The notes under the pieces: model-generated
The model's input: only the letters and a program-made list of their open reading frames with translations
Told to the model about the DNA's origin: nothing
The model's database searches: none
Part shown: piece after piece, positions 1-8,948 of the stretch
Numbering within the stretch: the first letter of the stretch is position 1
How the letters are laid out: every line of letters starts with the position of its first letter
Position numbers and translations under genes: made by a program
Source of the DNA: Brevibacterium senegalense
GTDB lineage: Bacteria; Actinomycetota; Actinomycetes; Actinomycetales; Brevibacteriaceae
Direction of reading: 5' to 3'
DNA length: 64,000 nt
NCBI RefSeq assembly: GCF_000285835.1
Contig: NZ_HE978600.1
Span: 308,848 to 372,847 of the forward strand

Positions 1-184
1 CCGTGAGTGCGACGTCGCGCCCGCGCACATGCACGTCGACGTCCGGAGCCAGCTTCTCGAGGGCGACGAGGTTCGCCTCCGCGGGTCCGAAGAGGGAGAC
101 GAGGTCCAGCGATTCCGGCAGAGCCAGGCGGACCGTCGTGGGGCCGGGCGTCTGCGCGGCGGGTGCGGCGTGGTCGGTGTCCAG
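1..184 (-). CDS. phoH: PhoH-family ATPase, N-terminal fragment (runs off window)
   Basis: Reading the minus strand gives about 61 residues, including the stretch LALPESLDLVSLFGPAEANL and then DVDVHVRGRDVALT, which matches the N-terminal region of actinobacterial PhoH-like proteins (a PhoH P-loop ATPase linked to RNA metabolism). The ATPase domain lies beyond the window. No in-frame ATG, GTG or TTG exists between the rsmE stop and this homology. The best start is a CTG at 184-182 preceded by GGAAGGA at 6-nt spacing; a -10-like TAGACT lies further upstream at about 225-220. The position downstream of rsmE agrees with the usual hrcA-dnaJ-rsmE-phoH order. Family is confident; the CTG start is inferred. 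Confidence 0.75.
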   Translation of the reverse strand, partial: MDTDHAAPAAQTPGPTTVRLALPESLDLVSLFGPAEANLVALEKLAPDVDVHVRGRDVALT

Positions 185-258
185 GGGGTGTCCTTCCGGG
201 ATGAGTGCCTGTGCCCTGCAGTCTACCGGCGATCGGGAGTGCGGATCAGGCGCGCCGA

Positions 259-1083
259 TCAGGGTCGCGGGGAGCGCCAGCGGCCCAGCGCCGCCTGCAC
301 GAGCGCGATGCCCGCCGGGCCCGCGCTCGAGGCGCGCAGGACGGTCCGGCCCAGCAGCACCGGGGTGGCCCCCGCATCCGCGAGCGTCTCGATCTCCTGC
401 GGTGCGATACCGCCTTCGGGCCCCACGACCAGCACGATGCGGTCGGGCACCGCATCCGGCGCACCGGCGAGCTCGTCGAGCACGTCCGCCAGGTGCAGCT
501 GAGCCTCCTCGTGGAGGACGAGCACCCGATCACCGGCGTGCAGACGCGGGCCCAGCGCGCCGCCGCGGGCCAGCGGCTCGAGCTCCGGGGCGAGTGCCCT
601 CCGGGACTGCTGCGCGGCGGTGTCGAGCAGCGATCTCCACTTCGCCTGCTGGCGGTCCTCCTTGGCGGCCGGCCACGCGGCGATCGACCGCGCGGCGGCC
701 CAGGGGATGACGCGGTCGACGCCCATCTCCGTCGCGGATTCGATCGCCTGCTCGTCGCGCCCGGATTTCGCGAGCGCCTGCACGAGCACGAGCTCCGGAC
801 GGCCCGGCTCCTCGCGGGTCGCCTCTCGCACCCGCGCCGTGAGCGGTGCGTCGTCCTCACCGCGCCGCCTGCCGCGGCGCCGGCCGTCCGCCGGATCGTC
901 CGGGGGCGTGGCAGGCGCCAGCACGCAGCGCAACCGCTGACCGGCGCCGTCGACCAGGTCGAACTCCTCGTCCGCCGCGATCCGGGTGACCCGGATGTGG
1001 TGTGCGACGGAACCCGCGACGCGGACCTCGTCACCCGTCGCCGCCTGCGGCAGGGACCGGTCGAGGAAGACGGGACGGCTCAT
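259..1083 (-). CDS. rsmE: 16S rRNA (uracil1498-N3)-methyltransferase RsmE
   Basis: A 274-residue SPOUT-class methyltransferase that methylates U1498 of 16S rRNA with S-adenosylmethionine. The N-terminal PUA-like part begins [11 protein letters not shown]. The C-terminal trefoil-knot signature reads [15 protein letters not shown] followed by [19 protein letters not shown], the cofactor-binding loop of the family. The ATG start at 1083 overlaps the dnaJ stop codon as ATGA, indicating translational coupling in the hrcA-dnaJ-rsmE operon. An arginine-rich insertion ([10 protein letters not shown], about residues 65-75) lies in the linker between PUA and knot domains. Length is only slightly above the usual about 245 residues. 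Confidence 0.93.
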   Translation of the reverse strand: MSRPVFLDRSLPQAATGDEVRVAGSVAHHIRVTRIAADEEFDLVDGAGQRLRCVLAPATPPDDPADGRRRGRRRGEDDAPLTARVREATREEPGRPELVLVQALAKSGRDEQAIESATEMGVDRVIPWAAARSIAAWPAAKEDRQQAKWRSLLDTAAQQSRRALAPELEPLARGGALGPRLHAGDRVLVLHEEAQLHLADVLDELAGAPDAVPDRIVLVVGPEGGIAPQEIETLADAGATPVLLGRTVLRASSAGPAGIALVQAALGRWRSPRP

Positions 1084-2195
1084 CGGCCGGCCAGTCGCTC
1101 CCGCAGCCGGGAGAACGGTCCGTGCTTGGTCTCGCCCGCGCTGCCGGTGGGCGCTGTCTCGTCGCGCGCCTCCGCCAGCTGCCGGAGGAGGTCGCGCTGC
1201 TGGGCGTCGAGGGCCGTGGGCGTCTCGACCGCCAGGGTGACGAACAGGTCGCCGCGACCCTCGCGGCGCAGCTGCTGCGCGCCCAGGCCGCGGACGCGGA
1301 TCGTGTCGCCCGTCTGCGCTCCCGCCTTCACTTCGATGCCCTGTTCGCCGTCGAAGGTCTCCAGTGGGATCGTGGCGCCCAGCGCGGCCGCGGTCATGGG
1401 GATCGTGAGCGTGCAGCGCAGGTCCGAGCCGTCGCGGGTGAAGACCGGGTGCTCCTCGACGATGACCTCGAGGAAGAGGTCGCCGCGCGGGCCGCCGCCG
1501 GGGCCCACCTCGCCGCGGCCGGCCAGCTGGATCCGGTTGCCGTCGCGGACGCCGGCGGGGACCTTGACCGTGATCGTCTCGTTCGCGCGCACGCGGCCGT
1601 CGCCGTGGCAGTTCTGACAGGGGTCGTCGATGACGGTGCCGTAGCCGCCGCACTTGGGGCACGTCTGGTTCGTCACCATCTGGCCCAGGAGGGTCCGGGT
1701 CATCTGCTGGACGGAGCCGTGGCCGTCGCACACCGTGCACGTCGAGACGCGGGTGCCGGCGCGCGTGCCCTCGCCCTCGCACGTGCCGCACAGGTCCGCC
1801 GTCACGATCTCGACGTCCGCCGTGCCGCCGAAGGCCGCGGTCCGCAGGTCGATGTGCAGCGCCACGAGCGCGTCCTGGCCGCGCCGCACGCGCGACGCCG
1901 GCTGCGGGCGCCCGCCGCCGCCCCCGCCGCCGAAGAAGGTCTCGAAGAGATCGGAGAAGCCGCCGAAGCCGGCACCACCGGCCGCCTGGCCGTTCTCGCC
2001 GCCGCCCAGGTCGTAGTTGCGCCGCTTCTGCGGATCGGACAGGACGTCGTACGCCCGCGACACGGCCTTGAACTCATCCTCGTGTCCCGGGTTCACGTCC
2101 GGGTGGAGCGTGCGCGCCAGCTTGCGGTAGGCCTTCTTGATGTCGGCATCGCTGGCGTCGCGGGAGACGCCCAGGGTCTCGTAGTGGTCACTCAC
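1080..2195 (-). CDS. dnaJ: Chaperone DnaJ (hrcA-linked copy)
   Basis: A 371-residue type I Hsp40 co-chaperone that stimulates DnaK ATPase. The J domain occupies residues 1-70 with the HPD tripeptide in [12 protein letters not shown] glycine/phenylalanine-rich linker follows, then four CXXCXGXG zinc-binding repeats ([32 protein letters not shown], roughly residues 140-210) and the C-terminal substrate-binding domain. It sits 69 nt downstream of hrcA. Many actinobacteria carry a second dnaJ beside grpE-dnaK; this is the hrcA-linked copy often called dnaJ2. Heat-shock control through the CIRCE element upstream of hrcA is expected. Confidence 0.95.
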   Translation of the reverse strand: MSDHYETLGVSRDASDADIKKAYRKLARTLHPDVNPGHEDEFKAVSRAYDVLSDPQKRRNYDLGGGENGQAAGGAGFGGFSDLFETFFGGGGGGGRPQPASRVRRGQDALVALHIDLRTAAFGGTADVEIVTADLCGTCEGEGTRAGTRVSTCTVCDGHGSVQQMTRTLLGQMVTNQTCPKCGGYGTVIDDPCQNCHGDGRVRANETITVKVPAGVRDGNRIQLAGRGEVGPGGGPRGDLFLEVIVEEHPVFTRDGSDLRCTLTIPMTAAALGATIPLETFDGEQGIEVKAGAQTGDTIRVRGLGAQQLRREGRGDLFVTLAVETPTALDAQQRDLLRQLAEARDETAPTGSAGETKHGPFSRLRERLAGR

Positions 2196-2264
2196 CGGTG
2201 TCGGTTCTCCTAGTGCGCGGTCGGCGCGATCGGTTCGTTCTTCGTGGGCACGCGGGGTGCCGGA

Positions 2265-3275
2265 TCAGTCGTTGAGGATCGTGGAGATGTACTTCGCGAC
2301 GGCGCGCAGCGCCGCCATCGTCGTGGGATAGTCCATGCGTGTGGGCCCCACGACGGCCATGCGCGCCTCCACGCCCTCCGCAACGTAGTTCGTGGCGACC
2401 ACGGATGTCGAGGCGAAGGTGTCGAGGGGATTCTCCGCGCCGATGCTGACGGCGACATCAGGACCGGGTGCCGCCATGGTCGACAGGAGCCGCAGGAGGA
2501 CGACCTGCTCCTCGAACGCCTCGAGGATGGGTCCCATGTGCTCGCCCAGTTCACGACCCGCCCGGGCGAGATTGGCGGTGCCCGCCATGACGAGTCGCTC
2601 CGTGTGGAACCCGCGGGACAGGTCCGCCAGCACGGTCCCCAGTGCGGTCGCCGGGCCCCGCAGCTCCGGGCGCGCCTCGACCGTCCCCACGAGGACGGGG
2701 ACATCGCCCACCGCCGCGTCGACGAGGTGCGCGAGGAACAGCGCGCGCAGGGCCGCGACCTCGTCCGCGCTCACCGCGCGTCCGGTGTCGACGAGCCGCT
2801 GCTCGACCTGGCCGCCGTCCGTGATGAGGACGACCAGCAGGCGTGACGGGGCGAGGTCGACGAGCTCGATGTGCCGCACGCGGGCGCGCGAGAGCCTGGG
2901 GTACTGCACCATCGCCACCTGGTGGGTCAGCTGCGACAGCAGCCGGACGGTGCGGTCCAGGACGTCGTCGACGTCGACCGGATGCTCGAGCACCCGGGCG
3001 ACCGCGCGCTTCTCCGCCGCCGAGAGCGGCTTGATCTCGTCGATCCGGTCGACGAAGGCGCGGTACCCCTTGTCCGTGGGGATCCGGCCGGCGGACGTGT
3101 GAGGCTGGGCGATGAGGCCCTCCTGCTCCAGTGCCGCCATGTCGTTCCGGATCGTGGCCGATGACACACCCAGACGGTGGCGGTCGACGAGCGCCTTCGA
3201 TCCCACGGGTTCGTTCGTGGACACGTAGTCCTCGACGATGGCGCGGAGAACGCGCGCGCGACGATCGTCGTTCAC
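2265..3275 (-). CDS. hrcA: Heat-inducible transcription repressor HrcA
   Basis: A 336-residue repressor of class I heat-shock genes that binds CIRCE. The N-terminal winged helix is visible as RRARVLRAIVEDYVSTNEPV and VSSATIRNDMAALEQEGLI; the rest is the HrcA dimerisation/GAF-like region. The GTG start at 3275 is preferred because GGAGG sits 7 nt upstream and homology begins at NDDRRARVLRAIV; the much longer upstream reading frame runs antisense through the DUF3097 gene. A CIRCE copy lies about 55 bp upstream, so the gene should repress itself and dnaJ. Confidence 0.95.
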   Translation of the reverse strand: MNDDRRARVLRAIVEDYVSTNEPVGSKALVDRHRLGVSSATIRNDMAALEQEGLIAQPHTSAGRIPTDKGYRAFVDRIDEIKPLSAAEKRAVARVLEHPVDVDDVLDRTVRLLSQLTHQVAMVQYPRLSRARVRHIELVDLAPSRLLVVLITDGGQVEQRLVDTGRAVSADEVAALRALFLAHLVDAAVGDVPVLVGTVEARPELRGPATALGTVLADLSRGFHTERLVMAGTANLARAGRELGEHMGPILEAFEEQVVLLRLLSTMAAPGPDVAVSIGAENPLDTFASTSVVATNYVAEGVEARMAVVGPTRMDYPTTMAALRAVAKYISTILND

Positions 3276-3330
3276 CTCTCCACCTCCACTGCGTCTCCTC
3301 GCCTCCGCCGCTGCTGGGGCGGGGCGGATC

Positions 3331-3355
3331 TGGCACTCGCTGCGTCTGAGTGCCA
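3331..3355. promoter_or_regulatory. CIRCE operator upstream of hrcA
   Basis: Perfect 8-bp arms TGGCACTC and GAGTGCCA are separated by 9 bp. This is the CIRCE arrangement (consensus GCACTC-N9-GAGTGC core). It lies about 55 bp upstream of the hrcA start and about 80 bp upstream of the divergent DUF3097 gene. HrcA binding here gives autoregulation. Confidence 0.93.
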
Positions 3356-3422
3356 ATGATACTCCCCGCCACGGACGTCCTCCACCTCGGCGCGCCTGCC
3401 CGGCCCGGCCGCAGGCCGTCGC

Positions 3423-3428
3423 TACCCT
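3423..3428 (+). promoter_or_regulatory. -10 box for leaderless DUF3097 transcript
   Basis: TACCCT ends 6 nt before the ATG at 3435, so transcription should begin at or next to the start codon. No Shine-Dalgarno sequence is present. Confidence 0.6.
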
Positions 3429-3434
3429 GACCGG

Positions 3435-4322
3435 ATGTCCTTCCACGATCGTTACGGCTCCGATGTGCTCTCCGGGGGGCGGACGCACGCACGCCCCTCC
3501 CTCCCCCGCGTCCCCGCGCGGCCCGGCCTCGTCGTCGAGGTGGTGGAGACCGGCTACGTGGGCGCGATCGTCCGCGTCGAGAAGGCCGCAGGCGGCTTCT
3601 CGATGGTCCTCGAGGACCGCCGGGGGACGCGCGTGTCGTTCCCCCTGGGTCCCGGGTACCTCATCGACGGGCGACCGTGCGAGCTGACCCGGCCGGGACC
3701 TCGGGCGCAGTCCCCCGCCGCAGGCGGCACCGCCGGCACAGCACCCGGGCGCACGGCCAGCGGTTCGCGCCGGGTGGCGGACGCACGGGCCCGGGTGGCC
3801 CGCGGATCCCGCATCTGGGTCGAGGGCAAGCACGACGCGGAGCTGGTCGAGCGGATCTGGGGCGACGACCTGCGGATCGAGGGCGTCGTCGTGGAACCGC
3901 TGGGCGGGCTCGACGACCTGCCGGACCGGATCGCGGAGTTCGGTCCGGACGCGCAGCACCGGGTGGGCGTGCTGGCCGACCACATGGTGACCGGGACGAA
4001 GGAGTCGAAGCTGGCCCGCCGCGTCATGGACGACCCCGCGTGGAAGGGGAACGTCCGCGTGATCGGGCACCCGTACGTCGATGTGTGGCAGGCGGTGCGG
4101 CCCGCGGTCGTGGGCATCGAGGCCTGGCCCCGGGTCCCGCGCGGCGAGGACTGGAAGACGGGCGTCCTGCGGCGGATCGGCTGGGACCACGCCGACCACC
4201 GCGACGTCGCCCGCGCATGGGTGCGGATCCTGCGCTCGGTCACGACGATCGCGGACGTGGAGCCGCAGCTGTCGGGGCGAGTGGAGGAGCTCATCGACTT
4301 CGTGACGGTCAACCGGCACTGA
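3435..4322 (+). CDS. DUF3097 family protein
   Basis: A 295-residue soluble protein matching the actinobacterial DUF3097 family, which has no established biochemical role. Homology covers the N-terminal part (YGSDVLSG and PGLVVEVVETGYVGAIVRVEK) and the C-terminal domain with RIWVEGKHDAELVERIWGDDL and VGVLADHMVTGTKESKLA. The EGKHD and VDHLV-like motifs resemble the acidic strand motifs of Toprim-type folds, which is an inference. An Ala/Gly/Thr-rich linker (about residues 95-120) separates the two parts. The gene is divergent from hrcA and its start is leaderless in appearance. The position between hrcA and hemW is common in actinobacteria. Confidence 0.85.
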   Translation: MSFHDRYGSDVLSGGRTHARPSLPRVPARPGLVVEVVETGYVGAIVRVEKAAGGFSMVLEDRRGTRVSFPLGPGYLIDGRPCELTRPGPRAQSPAAGGTAGTAPGRTASGSRRVADARARVARGSRIWVEGKHDAELVERIWGDDLRIEGVVVEPLGGLDDLPDRIAEFGPDAQHRVGVLADHMVTGTKESKLARRVMDDPAWKGNVRVIGHPYVDVWQAVRPAVVGIEAWPRVPRGEDWKTGVLRRIGWDHADHRDVARAWVRILRSVTTIADVEPQLSGRVEELIDFVTVNRH

Positions 4323-4387
4323 CGCCCGCCGGCGAGGTCTGCGAGACTGGTCGCACACCCGCACCTCCCCACTCCGCAGGAGCCGCC

Positions 4388-4882
4388 GTGAGCGTTCCCC
4401 CTCCCCACACCGGACCCCACTCGCACCAGCCCGGACCCCACTCGCACCAGCCCGGTCCGCAGTCGCACGGTCAGCAGCCGTTCGGCGGGCCCGCGGCCCC
4501 GCCGCTGCGCGGACCGCACCCGGACGCCGCCTACGGGACCGGATCCGCACAGTACTGGCGGTCGTCGCAGGACGACCGGTCGATGGCGGTGCTCACGCAC
4601 ATCGGCGCGCTCCTCATCAGCGCGGTCGTCCCGCTCATCATGTTCCTCCTCAAGAAGGACGAGTCCGCGTTCATCCGCGAGCAGTCGCGCCAGTCGCTCA
4701 ACCTGCAGATCATGATCCTCATCGCGGGGTTCGTGTCCGGCCTGCTCATGTTCGTGATCGTCGGCTTCATCCTGCTGCCGCTCGTCGTCATCGCCGCCTG
4801 GGTGTTCCAGATCATCGCGGCCGTCAAGGCCTACAACGGCGAGTGCTACCGGATGCCCTTCACCTTCGACTTCGTCCGCTGA
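4388..4882 (+). CDS. DUF4870 domain membrane protein
   Basis: A 164-residue membrane protein. The first 55 residues are Pro/His/Gln-rich and contain a tandem repeat (GPHSHQP twice, then GPQSH). The rest matches DUF4870, with DRSMAVLTHIGALL, the cytoplasmic loop KKDESAFIREQSRQSLNLQI and two further hydrophobic segments ending AAVKAYNGECYRMPFTF. The GTG start at 4388 has AGGAG about 5 nt upstream; the open frame extending further 5' is a shadow of DUF3097. It lies 65 nt downstream of DUF3097 and may be cotranscribed with it. Function is unknown; the family resembles Tic20-like membrane proteins. Confidence 0.82.
   Translation: MSVPPPHTGPHSHQPGPHSHQPGPQSHGQQPFGGPAAPPLRGPHPDAAYGTGSAQYWRSSQDDRSMAVLTHIGALLISAVVPLIMFLLKKDESAFIREQSRQSLNLQIMILIAGFVSGLLMFVIVGFILLPLVVIAAWVFQIIAAVKAYNGECYRMPFTFDFVR
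4412..4468 (+). repeat. 21-bp tandem repeat inside DUF4870 gene
   Basis: Two identical 21-bp units at 4412-4432 and 4433-4453 are followed by a degenerate partial third unit to about 4468. They encode the GPHSHQP repeats of the disordered N-terminus and are likely to vary in number between strains. Confidence 0.85.
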
Positions 4883-4912
4883 GGCGACCGGGTGGCCTGA
4901 AGGAGACGGCCG

Positions 4913-6151
4913 TCAGTCCGTCTGGAGATGGTCGGACAGGGTCCGCACGATGCCGTCGGCCAGGAGCCGGCCGGTCCGGGTGAGGTGGATCCGGCGGGTC
5001 CGGAGGGTCTCCGGTGCCAGCAGCCCGTCGGCCAGCATCCGCGCGATGTGCGGTCGTGCCCCGTCGGTCAGCCCGTCCAACGGATACGCCCCGTCGATGC
5101 GCACCGCCAGCATGAGGTCCTCGAGCGCCCGCGTGTGCGCGTCGAGCACCTCGCGTCCCACGGACGGGGAGTCGCCGCCGTTCAGCCGGTCGGCCCAGGC
5201 CCGCGGGTGCTTCGCGTTCCACCAGCGGACGCCGCCCACGTGCGAGTGCGCCCCCGGTCCGTACCCCCACCAGTCGGCGTTGCGCCAGTAGGCGAGGTTG
5301 TGCCGGCAGCGCGTCTCCTCCGCGGTGGAGAAGTTGCTCACCTCGTACCACGTGAGGCCGGCCTGCCGCAGCAGGTCGTCCGCCAGCTCGTACTTCTCAG
5401 CGAGATCGTCCTCGTCCGGCATGGGCAGCAGCCCGCGCCGCACCTGCGCGCCCATGCGGGTGCCCGGTTCGACGATGAGCGAGTAGGCGGACACGTGGTC
5501 CGGCTCCAGCTCGAGCACCGCCTCCAGACTGGTCCGCCAGTCCTCGAGCGACTCCCCCGGCGTGCCGTAGATGAGGTCGAGGCTCACGCCCAGGCCCACC
5601 GCGCGCGCGGCGGCGACGGCCGCCCCCACGCCGGCGGGGTCGTGGGTGCGGTCGAGAGTCCGCAGCACGTGCGGCACCGCGGACTGCATGCCGAAGGAGA
5701 CGCGGGTGAAGCCCGCCTCCCCGAGGACGGCCAGCGAGTCCCGGGTGACGCTGTCCGGGTTCGCCTCCGTCGTGACCTCCGCGCCGGGGGCCAGGCCGAA
5801 CCCGTCCGTCAGGTCCTCCAGCACTCCGGCCAGGACAGGGGCGGGCAGCAGCGTGGGAGTGCCGCCGCCGAAGAAGACGGTGTCGAACGGGCGATCTGCC
5901 AGTGGCGAGTCCGCGAGCACCCGCTCCGACACCGCGATCTCGCGGGCCAACTGCTCGCGGTAGTCCTCGCGGTTCGCGCCGGGGCCCAGCTCGTCCGCCG
6001 TGTACGTGTTGAAGTCGCAGTAGCCGCAGCGCACCCGGCAGTAGGGCACGTGCACGTAGGCGCTGAACGTGTCCGCGCCCGCGCGTCGCAGCGCGTCCTC
6101 CGGCAGTGCGCCGTCGAGCGGCGGGGCGTCCCCCTCCGGCTGGGCGGGCAC
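4913..6151 (-). CDS. hemW: Radical SAM haem chaperone HemW
   Basis: A 412-residue radical-SAM protein of the HemW/HemN family. The 4Fe-4S cluster motif CxxxCxxC is at residues 38, 42 and 45 (YCRVRCGYCDF), followed by the SAM-binding FFGGGTPTLL and the HemW signature GYGPGAHSHVGGVRWWN. HemW proteins bind haem and deliver it; they were long annotated as coproporphyrinogen III oxidase. The GTG start at 6151 lies 2 nt after the lepA stop, so translation is probably coupled to lepA; longer open frame upstream is a lepA shadow. The gene converges with the DUF4870 gene, ending 30 nt away. Confidence 0.92.
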   Translation of the reverse strand: MPAQPEGDAPPLDGALPEDALRRAGADTFSAYVHVPYCRVRCGYCDFNTYTADELGPGANREDYREQLAREIAVSERVLADSPLADRPFDTVFFGGGTPTLLPAPVLAGVLEDLTDGFGLAPGAEVTTEANPDSVTRDSLAVLGEAGFTRVSFGMQSAVPHVLRTLDRTHDPAGVGAAVAAARAVGLGVSLDLIYGTPGESLEDWRTSLEAVLELEPDHVSAYSLIVEPGTRMGAQVRRGLLPMPDEDDLAEKYELADDLLRQAGLTWYEVSNFSTAEETRCRHNLAYWRNADWWGYGPGAHSHVGGVRWWNAKHPRAWADRLNGGDSPSVGREVLDAHTRALEDLMLAVRIDGAYPLDGLTDGARPHIARMLADGLLAPETLRTRRIHLTRTGRLLADGIVRTLSDHLQTD

Positions 6152-6153
6152 CG

Positions 6154-8019
6154 CTACTTCTTGTCCGACGAGGGTGCCTCGTCGGAGGACAGCGCGGCGA
6201 TGAAGGCCTCCTGCGGCACCTCGACGTTGCCCACCATCTTCATGCGCTTCTTGCCGGCCTTCTGCTTCTCCAGCAGCTTGCGCTTGCGGCTGATGTCGCC
6301 GCCGTAGCACTTGGAGAGTACGTCCTTGCGGATCGCGCGGATGGTCTCGCGCGCGATGATGCGGGAGCCGATCGCGGCCTGGATGGGGACCTCGAACTGC
6401 TGACGCGGGATGAGCCCGCGCAGCTTCCCGGCCATCTGCACGCCGTAGCCATACGCCTTGTCCTTGTGGACGATCGCGGAGAATGCATCGACCTGGTCGC
6501 CGTGCAGCAGGATGTCGACCTTGACGAGCTCGGAGGTCGCCTCGCCGTCGTCCTGGTAGTCAAGAGATGCATATCCCTTCGTCCGGGACTTGAGCGCGTC
6601 GAAGAAGTCGAAGACGATCTCCGCCAGCGGCAGCCGGTAGCGCAGCTCGACGCGGTCCTCGGAGAGGTAGTCCATGCCCAGGAGGGACCCGCGCTTCGAC
6701 TGGCACAGCTCCATGACGGCGCCCACGTAGTCGCTGGGGGTGAGGATGGTCCCGCGCACCATGGGCTCGTGGACCTCCTTGATCTTCCCCTCCGGGTACT
6801 CGGACGGATTCGTGACGATGTGCTCCGTCCCGTCCTCGGTGATGACCCGGTACACGACGGAGGGCGCGGTGGAGATGAGCGAGAGGTCGAACTCGCGCTC
6901 GAGCCGCTCGCGGACGATCTCCAGGTGGAGGAGGCCCAGGAAGCCGCACCGGAAGCCGAAGCCCAGCGCGGTCGACGTCTCCGGCTCGTACGCGAGCGCC
7001 GCATCGTTGAGCTTCAGCTTGTCGAGCGCGTCCCGCAGCACGGGGTAGTCCGAGCCGTCGATGGGGAACAGGCCGGAGAACACCATGGGCTTGGGCTCCG
7101 AGTAGCCGGCGACGGGCGCGTCCGCGGGCTTCTGGGAGTTCGTGACGGTGTCGCCCACCTTCGATTGGCGCACGTCCTTGACGCCGGTGATGAGGTAGCC
7201 CACCTCGCCCACGCCCAGTCCCTTCGCGGCGACCGGCTCCGGGGACGAGACACCGATCTCCTGCAGCTCGTAGGACGTTCCGGTCGACATCATCGTGACC
7301 TTCTCGCGGTGCGAGAGCCGCCCGTCGACGACGCGGACGTAGGTGACGACGCCGCGGTAGGTGTCGTAGACCGAGTCGAAGATCATGGCGCGCGAGGGAG
7401 CGTCCGCGTCGCCCACCGGGTGGTCGATCTCCTGGACGATGCGGTCGAGGACGCCCTCGACCCCCTCTCCGGTCTTGCCGGACACCCGCAGCACCTCGTC
7501 CGGTTCCGCGCCGATGAGGTTCGCCAGCTCCTCCGCGTACTTCTCCGGCTGCGCGGCGGGCAGGTCGATCTTGTTGAGGACGGGGATGATCGTGAGATCG
7601 TTCTCCATCGCCAGGTAGAGGTTGGCGAGCGTCTGCGCCTCGATGCCCTGGGCGGCGTCGACCAGCAGCAGGGCGCCCTCGCACGCGGCGAGCGAGCGGG
7701 AGACCTCGTACGTGAAGTCGACGTGGCCGGGCGTGTCGATCATGTTGAGCGCGTACGGGGTCCCGTCGACCTCCCACGGCATGCGGACGGCCTGCGACTT
7801 GATCGTGATGCCGCGCTCGCGCTCGATGTCCATCCGGTCCAGGTACTGCGCGCGCATGTCGCGCGGCTGGACGGCCCCGGTGATCTGCAGCATCCGGTCG
7901 GCGAGCGTCGACTTGCCGTGGTCGATGTGGGCGATGATGCAGAAGTTCCGGATCAGTTCCGGTGCGGTCGCCGCGACGTCGATCCGCTTCCGCGCGTCAG
8001 CGCTCACCTGAGGTGCCAT
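6154..8019 (-). CDS. lepA: Elongation factor 4 (LepA GTPase)
   Basis: A 621-residue translational GTPase that back-translocates or remodels stalled ribosomes. The GTPase domain shows the P-loop AHIDHGKST, switch [10 protein letters not shown] and NKID. Domains II and III follow, then the LepA-specific C-terminal domain with [20 protein letters not shown]. The start ATG at 8019 gives the usual actinobacterial short extension before [17 protein letters not shown]. It heads the lepA-hemW unit and is divergent from the nuclease-fold gene at 8108. Confidence 0.97.
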   Translation of the reverse strand: MAPQVSADARKRIDVAATAPELIRNFCIIAHIDHGKSTLADRMLQITGAVQPRDMRAQYLDRMDIERERGITIKSQAVRMPWEVDGTPYALNMIDTPGHVDFTYEVSRSLAACEGALLLVDAAQGIEAQTLANLYLAMENDLTIIPVLNKIDLPAAQPEKYAEELANLIGAEPDEVLRVSGKTGEGVEGVLDRIVQEIDHPVGDADAPSRAMIFDSVYDTYRGVVTYVRVVDGRLSHREKVTMMSTGTSYELQEIGVSSPEPVAAKGLGVGEVGYLITGVKDVRQSKVGDTVTNSQKPADAPVAGYSEPKPMVFSGLFPIDGSDYPVLRDALDKLKLNDAALAYEPETSTALGFGFRCGFLGLLHLEIVRERLEREFDLSLISTAPSVVYRVITEDGTEHIVTNPSEYPEGKIKEVHEPMVRGTILTPSDYVGAVMELCQSKRGSLLGMDYLSEDRVELRYRLPLAEIVFDFFDALKSRTKGYASLDYQDDGEATSELVKVDILLHGDQVDAFSAIVHKDKAYGYGVQMAGKLRGLIPRQQFEVPIQAAIGSRIIARETIRAIRKDVLSKCYGGDISRKRKLLEKQKAGKKRMKMVGNVEVPQEAFIAALSSDEAPSSDKK

Positions 8020-8095
8020 GTGGTTCCCGAAGTCCTCTCATCAGTCTCAGAGGTGCATTCTCCCATGTTCCCCCCGCCACCGCGAACGCGCGCGC

Positions 8096-8101
8096 TACGC
8101 T
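8096..8101 (+). promoter_or_regulatory. -10 box for leaderless EEP-family transcript
   Basis: TACGCT ends 6 nt before ATG 8108; no ribosome-binding site intervenes. Confidence 0.6.
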
Positions 8102-8107
8102 CGCATC

Positions 8108-8938
8108 ATGGCTCTGCTCCCGCCGCGCGGCCGCGCACTGTCCGTCATGACCGCGAACCTCCGCTATCCGGCCCGGGACCGGCATCCCTGGGCGCAGCGC
8201 CTGCCCGCCTGGGTCGACCTCCTCACCCAGGAGACCCCGCACCTCGTGGGCACGCAGGAGGGGACGATCGAGCAGCTCGACGCCCTCGTCGCAGCGCTGC
8301 CGGAGCGCTACGCGTGGACGGGTGAGGGGCGGGCCGGCGGCGATGCCGGCGAGTTCACGGCGGTCCTCTTCGACGCGCAGCGCCTGGACGCCCGGGCCGT
8401 CGACGTCCGCTGGATCTCCGAGACGCCGGACGTGCCGGGATCCCGCTCGTGGGGGTCCTCGCACCCGCGCACGATCACGTCGGTGGATCTGCGCGACCGG
8501 GTGGGCGGGCACCTGCTGCGATTCATCAACGTCCACGTCGACCACCGGTCGGAGCGGGCGCGTCCGCACGCGGCGCGCATGCTGCGCGAGCTGGTGGTCC
8601 AGGCGGCGGCGGACGGCGCCCAGGCCGTCGTGACGGGGGACTTCAACGTCGACCAGGAGCACGACCTCCACCGCCTGCTCGTCTCCGACGGCCTCGTGTC
8701 CGACGCCGTCGACACCGCGCCCGAGGCCGGGGTCGCCGATGCGGACGTCGACACCTTCCACTTCTACCGGGGTGTGCGGCGCGGGGGACGTCGGATCGAC
8801 TGGATCCTCCACACCCCGGGCCTGCGGACCCTTGCGGTCGCCCCCAACACCCGCGCACCCGGCGGTGTCTTCCCCAGCGACCACTTCCCTGTCCAGGCGC
8901 ACCTCCAGTGGGCCGCGGACGTCCCCGGCGCCGAGTAG
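8108..8938 (+). CDS. Endonuclease/exonuclease/phosphatase family protein
   Basis: A 276-residue protein with the EEP (DNase I-like) fold. Visible motifs are MTANLRYPA near the start (metal-binding Asn), VGTQEG (metal-binding Glu), NVHVDHRSERARPHAA, VVTGDFNVDQ (catalytic Asp and Asn) and the C-terminal PSDHFPVQ (Asp-His pair). The substrate could be nucleic acid, a phospholipid or an inositol phosphate and cannot be told from the motifs. No signal peptide is seen. ATG 8108 is chosen over the earlier in-frame ATG at 8018 because homology begins here and a -10 box sits immediately upstream. Confidence 0.85.
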   Translation: MALLPPRGRALSVMTANLRYPARDRHPWAQRLPAWVDLLTQETPHLVGTQEGTIEQLDALVAALPERYAWTGEGRAGGDAGEFTAVLFDAQRLDARAVDVRWISETPDVPGSRSWGSSHPRTITSVDLRDRVGGHLLRFINVHVDHRSERARPHAARMLRELVVQAAADGAQAVVTGDFNVDQEHDLHRLLVSDGLVSDAVDTAPEAGVADADVDTFHFYRGVRRGGRRIDWILHTPGLRTLAVAPNTRAPGGVFPSDHFPVQAHLQWAADVPGAE

Positions 8939-8941
8939 GCT
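8936..8941 (+). promoter_or_regulatory. -10 box overlapping a stop codon, leaderless PemK/MazF-type gene
   Basis: TAGGCT begins with the TAG stop codon of the preceding gene and ends 7 nt before ATG 8949. Confidence 0.55.
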
Positions 8942-8948
8942 TCGGAAC

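Noticed and set aside
205..1617. Long plus-strand open frame across rsmE/dnaJ
   Set aside because: It is antisense to two strongly supported genes, has no recognisable motif and reflects high G+C codon bias.
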